Made by a program: the position numbers and the translations under genes. Positions 23,802 through 33,049 of a stretch of 64,000 nucleotides of DNA are shown piece after piece. Under the pieces are notes generated by a model. The model was given only the letters and a program-made list of their open reading frames with translations. It did not search any database and was not told the origin of the DNA. Source of the stretch: Sipunculus nudus (Eukaryota; Annelida; Sipuncula; Golfingiida; Sipunculidae); the NCBI GenBank assembly GCA_026874595.1, contig CM049322.1:30877340-30941339 (forward strand), in the 5' to 3' direction. Positions within the stretch are counted from its first letter, which is position 1; each line of letters opens with the position of its first letter.

Positions 23802-24395
23802 TGTATATTATTCAACTACTATCATTTTGCTATATACAGCCAGGCGGTGACCCTTTCGGCTTCATGAGTGTGTATATAATGTATGATATTTGTTTCAATT
23901 TATGTGAATATAGTATGAAATGTTAACATAATAGGAAACGTCAGGGTTTGTATTGATTTCACCATTTGACTTGTGAAGTTCTGCGAGACAAACTTGTAAA
24001 TTTTTTAAAAGAATGATGATTGAAATAATTGAATGTTCAGTGGTAAACATTTTTACGTAAATACATGAACTGGTAATCAGAAAGTTTTATAGAAATATAT
24101 ATTTGTATATGTAACAATGTACCTACAGGATACAAAAATTGTATACTGGAAATTTGAGTTTTTGTAATATCTTAAAGTCATGAAAATCCTAAAACTAAAT
24201 GAACCTTGACAGATTTATATGGTACTCGCATGTAAAACATGGAATTGTACTTGTATTACACTGATATTTGGTTTGTAATTTACTGTTGTAAGTTTCCTAA
24301 TAGTCTATGATGTCAATGATGAAACCTATTTTTCGAAAATAAAGAACAAGTACAAATCTGAGACATCATAGAAAGGAAAGAAAAAAAAAAAAAAC
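23802..24395 (+). other. 3' UTR and poly(A) end of the Tx1-type LINE
   Basis: AT-rich, non-coding, ending with AATAAAG and then AAAGAAAAAAAAAAAAAA. The A-run at the element boundary is expected for target-primed reverse transcription. Confidence 0.7.
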
Positions 24396-24399
24396 TTTA

Positions 24400-25330
24400 A
24401 TGTTCCCGTCTTGTGTCCGAGGCAGCACTGTTTTGTGAAATATTAAAAAATGGTAAAACACTTTCGTGCTGTTTGACGTTCCACGATCTCAAATTTAGGA
24501 CGAGATGGGCTTAATCCCGACGTGGTAGGTTAGATTGGACCCCGAAGAAACGAATCCTAGCAAGAATCGCCGTGGGACAGGCACTTTTTTTATCTCCGGA
24601 ACGCTAGAACAGGCTGGTAAATGATTGAATATAGGGCCATTTTCAATGTCAGCTTGGTGACAGGCTATTTTTTTTTTAAATTCGCAGGGACTTTGGTATC
24701 CTTTCACAACTGAAAAAAATGTTTATTAATGTGTTGTCTGCTGTCCATTGTACCCTGCGACAACGCCTGGATCCCAAAGAAAGCCTAAAATTGAGGCCAA
24801 AGCGTGCCGACAGATAACAAGACTCCCCCGCATTTTAATATATATTTGTTTCATACATATATGCACATCCAAATGCTGTATGTAATTGAAGGTTATGGTT
24901 CATGTGCCGAGATCATACAAAAATAACATACAATTCATCACTTTGAAATTTAAAAAAATCTGGTCAATGAGGTATATGCAGAAATTCCATTTTTGACCTC
25001 AAATATAAACTTATGGTCCCACAAATATGGTTTTGGTGTCATTCGACCCAGTTTAGGGTCTTTATACAGGGAAACAAGATAATTTTATTTTGTTCCAAGA
25101 AACAAAAATTTCAAGCCCTCAGAAACCTGATTTCATTCCAGTATAGCCCTATACTGGAACCTTTTGGAACTTTTCATCCCCACCAAAGTTAACACACACA
25201 CCTGCCCCTGGCCTAATTTAGTCCATGTCCAAACAATATGCGCCAAAACATAACATTTTATTATACTCCAATCAAAAATAAAATCAAACAACTCTAAATG
25301 TTTTGTATCAGTGTGTACGAAAATCAATTT
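24400..25330. other. No gene recognised
   Basis: Mixed repeat-like and AT-rich sequence with no coding signal that I can support. Confidence 0.4.
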
Positions 25331-25334
25331 TTTT

Positions 25335-25900
25335 TCATCTCAACTTTGAAATAATGGTCACAGATAACGTGACAACCCGAAACAAGATCAAGACCTGTTG
25401 ACTAGACTAAGTTATGGAGAATACCCAGAGAAATAAATTGAGCCTAAGTTTGTAAAGATAGGACAAACATTGACAAAGTTATGAAGAAAGTTATGTTTTT
25501 GATGACCTTGACCTTTGATCCTATATAAATAATATACATTACACTTCTAGAAATCGTTCCGATATACCATATGTGTAAGCTACAAAGTGATTCCTGTAAA
25601 ACTGTGCCCTATAGAATAGTCATTGTAAGATGTAAAAACCTGCACGCAGCCAAAATTAATGACTACTGAGAAAGAGACAGACATACTGACAAAGTGATAC
25701 ATCCGAGATAACAGATGACTAGATCAGCTTATTAAGGAGTTCAAGAGGAACAAAATGAGCCATAGTTTATGTAGGGAAGATTTATAGTTTATAACCGATA
25801 AAACCAAACATGAAATGAAGTGTTGGTGTTTCAAGTGCAGCGCCCCTTAATGGCTATTTTCGAAAATTAAATTTTTTTTTAATAAATAATTTTTTGGTGG
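25335..25900 (+). repeat. Interspersed repeat family R, third copy
   Basis: Carries 'gaccttgacctttgatcc' (25,504), 'gacagacatactgacaaagtg' (25,675) and 'gtgcagcgcccctta' (25,838), in the same order as at 17.4-18.1 kb. Confidence 0.6.
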
Positions 25901-25984
25901 AGGTAACCGCCTCCATTTTTTTTAATGCTGACTTAACTAAGTCTTAACTAAGTATATACATCTGCAGAGTTTCCATTTCGGTTT

Positions 25985-26115
25985 GGAACTACTTGACAGG
26001 GCGGTAGCACTCGCTTCCTATCATTTATATATCCTGGTGTCACCCAGGCCCGGGTTTCTACCGCACCTGCGGGTCCTGGGTGTGTAATCATCTCCATTGC
26101 TGGGTCATAACACCG
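25985..26115 (+). repeat. Possible tRNA-derived SINE fragment
   Basis: GGGCGGTAGCACTCGCTTCC resembles a box A segment and CCCGGGTTTCTACC a degraded box B about 60 bp further on. Weak evidence. Confidence 0.3.
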
Positions 26116-26979
26116 AGGAACCCCCAAAGACGCACTCGTATGTGAAAAATTGGACGCACAATTTGAAAATTTGCTTTCGAGATATTAGTATAAGATATAA
26201 GATGTACCAGTTACAAAAGGGTTCCAGCAAATCTGTGGCCTGTAGAATGCTAATTGTGAGTTGAAAATAAAATTTGATGACCTTGACCTTTGCCCTATAT
26301 TGCCCAAAAACAATAGGCTTCCCGAACTGTTGATTGTCTACCAGCTATGTAAGTTTGAAATCGATTGATGCGAAATTGTGGCCTGTAACAGGCAAACAGA
26401 CAAACAAACATAAGGAACTGACCAACATGCTTTCCGAAATCTTTGATTCTGGCAAGCAACAAACTAGACAAAAATAGACCTCCCTAGCTTTAACACATTC
26501 ACTGCCAAGCTCATGTTCACCCCCAGTGCCAGGGCCATACACAGGGACCCCAGCAGCCCCGATAGGTGCAGCGGTACCAAGACTAGGTGCTAATTACCTG
26601 ATAAGAAGGTGTGACTATGGATAACACAAGGGCAATAAAACTCGGCGGAGGTGTGAAGTTGGGCACTGAGCCAAATGATCGCAATAATAGTCAAAGCATG
26701 GCTCTGGTGGACTGGTCTCATAGCGTCTACGCTGACACCAGCATAAAGCTAACAATTGATTCAAATAAAGATCTATATTTGTAAATGATGAACTAAATGA
26801 AAATGTGTATTTTGGCGCGAATGCTGATTTGGGAAGAGTCAAATGACCGAGAGGCACTGACAAATATAGATCTATGTCTAACCAAAATAAATTTTATACC
26901 GTTACTGTATTTTCGGGCACGCGCGATTTATACATTTATGAAATATTACTATTAACACTTAATTTTCAAGAGAACCAGA

Positions 26980-27058
26980 ATGGCGCAGTGGTTAGCACAC
27001 GTACGTATGACACGGCAGACAGAACGAGTTCAAACCCGAGCGACATTTTTTTTTTTTT
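26980..27058 (+). repeat. tRNA-like unit with T-run inside the MITE
   Basis: TGGCGCAGTGGTTAGCAC (box A-like), then GAGTTCAAACCC (degenerate box B), then a run of 13 T (27,046-27,058) that would end Pol III transcription. It could be a SINE head or a tRNA pseudogene. No good cloverleaf is seen. Confidence 0.45.
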
Positions 27059-27303
27059 ACAAACATGTAATTTTGGTGCTCGAACATACATTTTCACACT
27101 TTCATAACGAACACAGCGATTGTACCAATCATTAATTATAAAAAAAATTAATTTAACTTTACACATGTAATTTTCAAACACAGTCATAGACTGTTTACAT
27201 ATATACCGACATGATTGAGCCTTGACGGGCAGTTGACCTCGTCATTGTAACAGTCACACGAAACACGGAGATTATTTCAGTTTTGCAATTTACGAGCACT
27301 TAA

Positions 27304-27363
27304 TTGTGGATTTACTAATATATATATATTTATATAAATATATATATATTAGTAAATCCACAA
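27304..27363. repeat. Perfect 60-bp palindrome
   Basis: TTGTGGATTTACTAA, an AT-rich centre, then TTAGTAAATCCACAA, with exact two-fold symmetry about 27,333/27,334 and no spacer. It lies inside the TTAA-flanked element. Confidence 0.95.
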
Positions 27364-28419
27364 ACATTCCTGAAATAATATTGAATTCCTGCTGAAAATG
27401 GCTTATAAATAAATGACGTGTATCCACGTGCTTGGCACTGGGGGAATCATAATAAACGACGGGTATACACGTCATTGGCAGCGAATGTGTTAAAAATGAC
27501 AAAGTAAGAAAGTTTTGGTTAACCATTTTCAAATTTGATTATTTTTCACCAAAAATGTGTTACCATTGTAACAAAATGAGACAGTTTGCCTCAAGAGGAG
27601 AAGACATTTAATTACGAATAAAATGAGCTACACTTTATATGGCTACGATCATTCTTGGCAAAGATATGAAGAAGAAAAAAGCCATTTTAGGGGTTTCGAT
27701 CACCCTCGCCTGGACCCTTGACGACTAAAAACAATAAGCTTCTATTGGGGATGATTATATACTATCTATATGTTTGAAAGCAATAGCTGTGAAACTGTGG
27801 CCTCTAGAGTGCTGACAAACCAACAAACAGACTAGACGACCATAGGTCGAACGCTTGCCGGAAGTTGAAAGAGAAAGAGAGACGAACAGAAAGGTAAACA
27901 TATTTAAATGTTCAAATTAATGAAACATATTTCGGAGGAATTAAAAAAAGGTCAAATAGCAAAATTGATCAGACAGACGAAAGGACGCACAGAAAGGTCA
28001 AGGCCAGATTATATTTTATATTATGAAGAATGGACAGGCGAGTAAAATGAGCTACTGTGTATGTTTACGCGACCATGTATGACCAAATATTGAAGAAAAT
28101 AAGACATCGGGCCGTGTGTATGACCTTGACATTTGACCTTTGACCAGTCTTGATGGGATAATAGATTTTTCCCACCAGTATTAGTTTCAAAGTGATTGCA
28201 GGAATCTGGGACCTCTGTCAGAGATAGAAATATCCAAATATTTCCAACTTCAACAAGTTTTACCCTAAAATTGGTCAACATGATTATGTCAGAATATGGA
28301 TAAGTTTCCACAGGAATAATGCCATTGTTTCTCGATTCAGATCCAGCAATTTGAATTATAATATAATTTATTGCTTCGCAGATATGGCACAGTGATGACA
28401 TGTTGTAGTGTTTAAAGTG

Positions 28420-28438
28420 CAGCGCCCCCTGGTGGTCA
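28420..28438 (-). promoter_or_regulatory. CTCF-like motif in a family R repeat
   Basis: The minus strand reads TGACCACCAGGGGGCGCTG, matching the vertebrate/insect CTCF consensus YGRCCASYAGRKGGCRSYR at all 19 positions. Binding is not shown. Confidence 0.45.
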
Positions 28439-28934
28439 TATACCAAGATTGAGAAATTTATTTTTAGATATTAATGTAAATAATTAAATATATTAGTTAT
28501 AATGATTGCTGCAAAAATGTGGAATGTAGGGCGTCATTAAGTGATATATCGGAATAATCTCGTGCAGCGCCCCCTCGTGGTTAGTTCGCAAAACTTGAAT
28601 ATAATTTTTTAGCACTAACTAAACTCTGTGCAAGATGCAAGAAATTAGACTTCTCTAACTTTGAAAATGGCAAAGTTACAAAAGCTAAAGTGACAATACC
28701 AAGAATTTCAATCTAAAATAGGTCACCATGGTAACCGCAGGATGTGGCCAAGAATACACAGGAATAAACCTATTGACCCTAGTTTTTAAGGTACAGTAAT
28801 AAAAGTTGTGGCATTGTTTATAAATTTGAAGCAATGGGACAAAAATATTTTTTTGAAGTGGTTCATGTGCAGCGTCCCCTTGTAGCTACATAAAAAAATG
28901 AAAAATGTGCTTCGAGATATTAATGTTGGGTACC

Positions 28935-29215
28935 TGGAATGTGGAGTGGTAAAACGCTCGGCTCTCTCCGCTGGCGACCCGGGTTCGATCCAATCGTAGC
29001 TATGGGAGTGGGTTTTAGTTGCCCGTCTAAGGCCGGTTGTTTTCTCCGTGTTCTCCGGTTTCCTCTACCTCTTCAAGCAGCCGAACGCCACAATCTGAGC
29101 CATGGAGAATGCCGCGATAAGTTAGCTTTAAAACACCGATCGTGATACCTTGGCTTTGTACTTATGTCTTTTGTTGCGTGGAAAAGCGCTTGATACTTAC
29201 ACGGAGTTTTCAGTT
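28935..29215 (+). repeat. Molluscan-type SINE
   Basis: A tRNA-like head (AGTGGTAAAACGCTCGGC ... CCCGGGTTCGATCC, about 28,945-28,993) is followed by GTTGTTTTCTCCGTGTTC and TCCGGTTTCCTCTACCTC (29,036-29,072). That core resembles the conserved central domain shared by many gastropod and bivalve SINEs. The tail near 29,190 reads AAAAGCGCTTGATACTT. The family name is not assigned. Confidence 0.65.
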
Positions 29216-29219
29216 AGTG

Positions 29220-29555
29220 ACGCCTTTTAAAGGTTAGCTCTTTAAAAGCGTTACCAGATGACCGAGGAGGATTATCGTAACAGGTTTCGTACTTATAGAC
29301 CAGAGCTTGGCGAAACTCCCAGTCAGTTCGCTTAGTGGATACCTTAACTGACCATTGGATCAAGATGGCAGGTGAACGCGATAACTTCAACCTGTTAGTT
29401 GACTTGCTGATGCGCGAGCAGTATTCAAGCTGTCGTAGCAACGATCTTTCTGTATTTTTGAAGGAGAGACAGTGTCGCGATATATAAAGCATGGCGGAGA
29501 TGGCCGAGAGATATACGGAGGCCCACGGCTTACACAGTCTTACAGCTAGTTTTAT
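29220..29555. other. Unassigned sequence before the tandem array
   Basis: Possibly the left flank of the array-bearing element at 29,557. No supported gene. Confidence 0.35.
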
Positions 29556-29556
29556 G

Positions 29557-30262
29557 CATATGTGCAAGTTTAAAGGTTTTGGTCACACGCTTTGGCTTAA
29601 AATAGGTCCACAAGCTTGTTGAAGAAGTGGGTCCTGTGGCCTTGCACTTTGACCCCGTGACTTCAAAATCGAAAGGGTTCTTCATACATGGTTCGAGCAT
29701 ATGTGCAAGTTTAAGGGTTTTTGTCACACGCTTTGGCTTAAAATGGGTCCACAAGCTTGTTGAGGAAGTGGGTTCTGTGGCCTTGACCTTTGACCCCGTG
29801 ACCTCAAAATCGAAAGCGTTCTTCATCCTTGTGATATGAGCAAGATGAAAGGTGTTGGCCAAACGGTTCGGCCTAGGATGGGTCCACAAGCTTTTTCAAG
29901 GAGTGGGTCCTGTGGCCCTGACCTTTGACCCCGTGGCCTCAAAATCGAAAAGGTTCTTCATCCACTGGTGGGTTAGCCATATGTGCAAGATGAAAGGTTT
30001 GGTCAAACGGTTTGGCCTCAAATTTGTCCACAAGTTTTTTTCAAGAAGTGGGTCCTATGGCCTTGAATTTTGACCTTGTGACCTCAAAATCGATAACGTT
30101 CTTCATATGTGGATGGCTGAGCCATACGTGCAAGATGAAAGGTTTTGGTCAAACGGTTTGGCTTAAAATCGATCCACAAGCCAATTCCGGACGGACAGAC
30201 GGTCAGACGGACAGACGGACATTACTACATATACTAGTGGGCTTAGGGCCGAGCTTTGGGGT
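29557..30262 (+). mobile_element. Pearl/Helentron-like tandem array, about 140-bp units
   Basis: Five units start with CATATGTGCAAG-like text at 29,557, 29,698, 29,833, 29,978 and 30,123 (spacing 135-145). The array is closed by a GACGGACAGACGG tract (30,190-30,222) and 'actagtgggcttagggccgagc'. Core tandem units followed by an ACGG/GACA tract match the layout described for bivalve pearl elements. Two units contain TGACCTTTGACCC. Confidence 0.65.
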
Positions 30263-30369
30263 GTGCCAGCTTTTAATGTGAATGGATACCGATGATGTTA
30301 ATTTTAGTGTTCTGTTTGTTAAGAATGAGGAGACAAGTCCTACTAATTTATGGGATGGGTGTGGTTGTT

Positions 30370-30900
30370 TTATTTTTACTCTTAGTCGTTCGACCAGACC
30401 ACGTCGAAAGCCTTTTCCACATCGAAGAATGTGGCAATGGCGTGCTTTCCTTGTTTTAGTCCGTTTGTTGCCGCCTGGCTTAAACGGAATATGTGGTCAC
30501 AGGTGAATCTGCCTGCGCGAAATCCAGTTTGATTATCATTAAAGAATGGGCCGCCTAAACTATCTGGTCTTGTGTCTAAGAAGTGTTTAATGCAATGTTA
30601 AAATTTTAAAAAAAGTTTACCAAGGCATGATAATAAAATGATCGGTCTTACGTTTGTGGGTTTGTCTATAGGTTTGTTTGGTTAAGGTATCATGGTGACT
30701 AGGGCACTTTTCCATTAAATCGTAAATTGCCCCAATTAATCCCTAGTGTGTATAGAATTGATATCCTTTCTAGACATGCGTCTGGGATTTTCTAATGATT
30801 TTGTAGGTCAATTTGTCAATTCTTGGTGCTGAGTTTCCTTTGGATATTGCTATTGCGCGTTCAACTTCTATTAATGATATGGGCCGAACCGCAGTATTTT
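30370..30900 (-). pseudogene. LINE reverse transcriptase fragment (I/Jockey-like)
   Basis: Minus-strand text keeps RT blocks: INEVERAIAISKGNSAP (about 30,870), PTNVRPIILLSCLGKLF (about 30,660), QTGFRAGRFTCDHIF (about 30,525) and ATFFDVEKAFDVVW (about 30,420). Frameshifts separate them. Only the fingers/palm half survives; the YADD region is missing. Confidence 0.75.
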
Positions 30901-31016
30901 CGTCTCAAGTGTCTTGTTGTGGGTTTTTGTTGAGAAAAAATATCGTAAAAATAAAAAAAAGTACAGGTGGCGCCACCAGTCTACATAAGCATCCCCACAA
31001 ACATGTGAGGCCTTAC

Positions 31017-31581
31017 TTAACTGACATCTATGGGTCCATTTATCACCCAGCCCAGCATGGTTTTTACCGCGAAAGGACCATTGTCTTTACCTTGTGTAAC
31101 ATCATGAGGTTCCATTACCCTTGGGGCATGTACTCCTATAAGAAGTCCAACATAAGCATCCCCACCAATCTGATGTAAAGGCACATTCTGTAAGTATGGC
31201 CATTTTAGCAAATCATCAGATGTTATTATATCCTTTCCTGTTACTGAAAGAGTAGGCTGAGTCGTTAAAGATGGTAGTTCAGCTACATGTTTACCATCTA
31301 CTGATGTGATCTCTAAGTCTGGTATTACATAACTGTACCCTTTAATTCCCCACAAAACAATCTTAGTTTTCTTTCCTTCTATACCTAACTGTCTTATCAC
31401 TTGCTCTGGAACAGAATGTGGCAGTGCTTCCAGTGTCAAGAAAGGCATGTGTTTCAACAAAATTGTCACTGTTTTTAGCTTTGATCTGAACTGGAACAAT
31501 GGCAACGGCTGATCGCTGAGCGCCGGCCCCCATATAACTACTAGATGCTGATGACATTATGACAGTAGTGTTCACTTTCAC
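31017..31581 (-). pseudogene. BEL/Pao aspartic protease (peptidase A16-like), frameshifted
   Basis: FLDTGSTATFCS at about 31,450 holds the catalytic Asp-Thr-Gly. Downstream AYVGLLIGVHAPRVMEP and FAVKTMLGWVINGP are the conserved end of the DUF1758 region. A frameshift lies between the DTG segment and the rest (31,363-31,505 overlap). Upstream, minus-strand 31,800-31,600 keeps a Cys/His pattern with KGLCFAYLK and CHNRTFC, the usual zinc cluster between gag and protease, with one expected Cys replaced by Tyr. Confidence 0.8.
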
Positions 31582-32109
31582 TGGCTACATTTGGGGGGAT
31601 TTGCTGGTTATTGCGTTCTACATGATGCACTGATGGGTGACATCTATTAAAAGTGGTACAAAAGGTTCTATTATGACAACTGAATCTTTGGTAACTGGAC
31701 TTCAAATATGCAAAACATAAACCTTTAGATTTGAGAAAGTCATACCTACTTTTCAGTGCTTGTGACTTTAAACTTAAGCAACAGTCAAGAGTGTTTTGTG
31801 AATGACAATATATACAAGGTTTCTGGAATGCTAGTCCTTAATTAGACTTTGTTGAGTCATAAGTCACCTCATTCCTTGGTCCTGTTATTGCAACACCAGT
31901 TGCAAAGCTTCTTTTGGTATTTGTATGAGACCCTGCCTTAACAGTCTGTTTTTTCTGACTATGGAGCTTTTGCCAAATGTAGGAACATTAGCTTTCTTGG
32001 CCTCTTTCGAAGAAACTCAACTAACTGGGAGAATCTGAGAATGTGATTACGTTCTTTGGTATCCTGGACAATAGTTCTCCACCTATCATGTAAAAAGTAT
32101 GGTAATTTG

Positions 32110-32830
32110 CTAGCTGACCAACAATCTCAAGTTCTCTGAGTATTCCAACACATTTGCTGCTTCAACACTCTGTGCTGCATATTCACATTCACGAAGGAAT
32201 ATAGAAAACTCATCAAGTCCCTTTGCATTTTCCGGTTTGAAAACTGGCCAGTGTAGTGCCCTCTTGACATAAGCATGAGCAATAACCTCAGGATCATCAT
32301 ATCTACTTTTAAATTCCTCCATAACTGCGGAATAGCCAACGTTTGAGTCTAAATGTGCATAGCCTTTTACTATTCTGTTAGCCTCACCTACAGTTAACTG
32401 GTCTAAATAATTCATTCTCATTCATCAAAAGAGTTTGTGTTTGCTACAATTCTGACATCAAATTGTCTAATGAAACGTTTGTAGTCCATAGGACCACCAC
32501 AAAATATCTGAATATCAGATACTGGCTTTCTCAGTTCTCTAGCTACAGACATGAGTTCAGGACTGTCTGTTACAGTTTCTTCGGACATGTTAATCTTTTG
32601 TTGTGGTACAAACTCACTGGCATTTGGATCTAAGTGAGCATGTTCAGTTAAAGGTTGAGCAGCGGCCTTTTGAGCATTTACTATCACACTGGAATGAACA
32701 GGTTTGAATGACAGTCTTTCTTCAAAATCATTTAGGACATCAGATTTAGCTTCTGCTAAAAAGTCTTCATACTTTTTGAGTCAGGTAGAGTACTTGGAAA
32801 GGAGCAAAGGAATTTCAGTATTTTCTTTAA
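32110..32830 (-). pseudogene. BEL/Pao gag-like (DUF1759-type) fragment, frameshifted
   Basis: Two overlapping frames (32,687-32,418 and 32,421-32,110) join at one frameshift. GGPMDYKRFIRQFD and EANRIVKGYAHLD, then DDPEVIAHAYVKRALHWP and AKGLDEFSIFLRECE are typical of the gag domain of BEL/Pao elements, which packages element RNA. The frame is interrupted beyond 32,110. Confidence 0.8.
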
Positions 32831-33049
32831 TTCCCTGGCGTATTTCATCAGTTATCTGTAACACAGTCCGATAACTATTAGTACATCTGCCAGAGGGTTC
32901 ACCGGTACCAAACAGGTGACAATTACTATTAATTTTTTTGAAAGGTGTATGTGTGTAGATAATAAAAATGCCTGATGGCAGTATAAAAGTGGTAGCTTAC
33001 TGTAAAATATCAGCCTGTTTTGAATGTACTTGCACCGAAATTGCAATTC

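Larger units (their letters stand above)
19650..24395 (+). mobile_element. Tx1/L1-type LINE with intact ORF2
   Basis: One large uninterrupted frame (20,025-23,801), a ~590-bp 3' UTR, AATAAAG at about 24,339 and an A-run ending near 24,395 mark a retrotransposed 3' end. The 5' boundary is uncertain and no ORF1 is visible, so this copy may be 5'-truncated or of a lineage with separate ORF1. The intact frame points to recent insertion. Confidence 0.85.
26490..27493. mobile_element. piggyBac-like MITE flanked by TTAA
   Basis: TTAA at 26,490-26,493 is followed by CACATTCACTGCCAA. The other end is the reverse complement CACATTCGCTGCCAA followed by TTAA at 27,490-27,493. That is 14 of 15 terminal bases identical and exact TTAA duplications. 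A subterminal CCCCCAGTGCCA lies inside both ends at different distances. The ~1-kb interior has no transposase. TTAA targeting is the hallmark of piggyBac; the CAC terminus differs from the classic CCC/CCY. It sits inside a family R repeat. Confidence 0.75.
26160..28930 (+). repeat. Cluster of family R repeat copies
   Basis: Successive copies are marked by 'ccttgacctttg' (26,281), 'aaaatgagctacactttatatgg' split from its partner by the MITE (27,621), 'tgacctttgacca' (28,134), and 'gcagcgcccccT' (28,419 and 28,564) and 'gcagcgtcccc' (28,869). Divergence between copies is considerable. There are no genes. Confidence 0.6.
31017..32830 (-). mobile_element. BEL/Pao LTR retrotransposon relic (gag to protease)
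   Basis: Minus-strand frames follow BEL/Pao order: gag (about 32,830-32,110), a cysteine/histidine zinc-binding segment (about 31,800-31,600), then an aspartic protease with the DUF1758-type region. The element stops at about 31,017 before the RT. No LTRs are recognised. Several frameshifts and stops show that it is dead. Confidence 0.85.

Noticed and set aside
29530-30281. Several overlapping 70-120 residue frames on both strands
   Set aside because: They come from the ~140-bp tandem units; frames repeat with the units and have no independent support.
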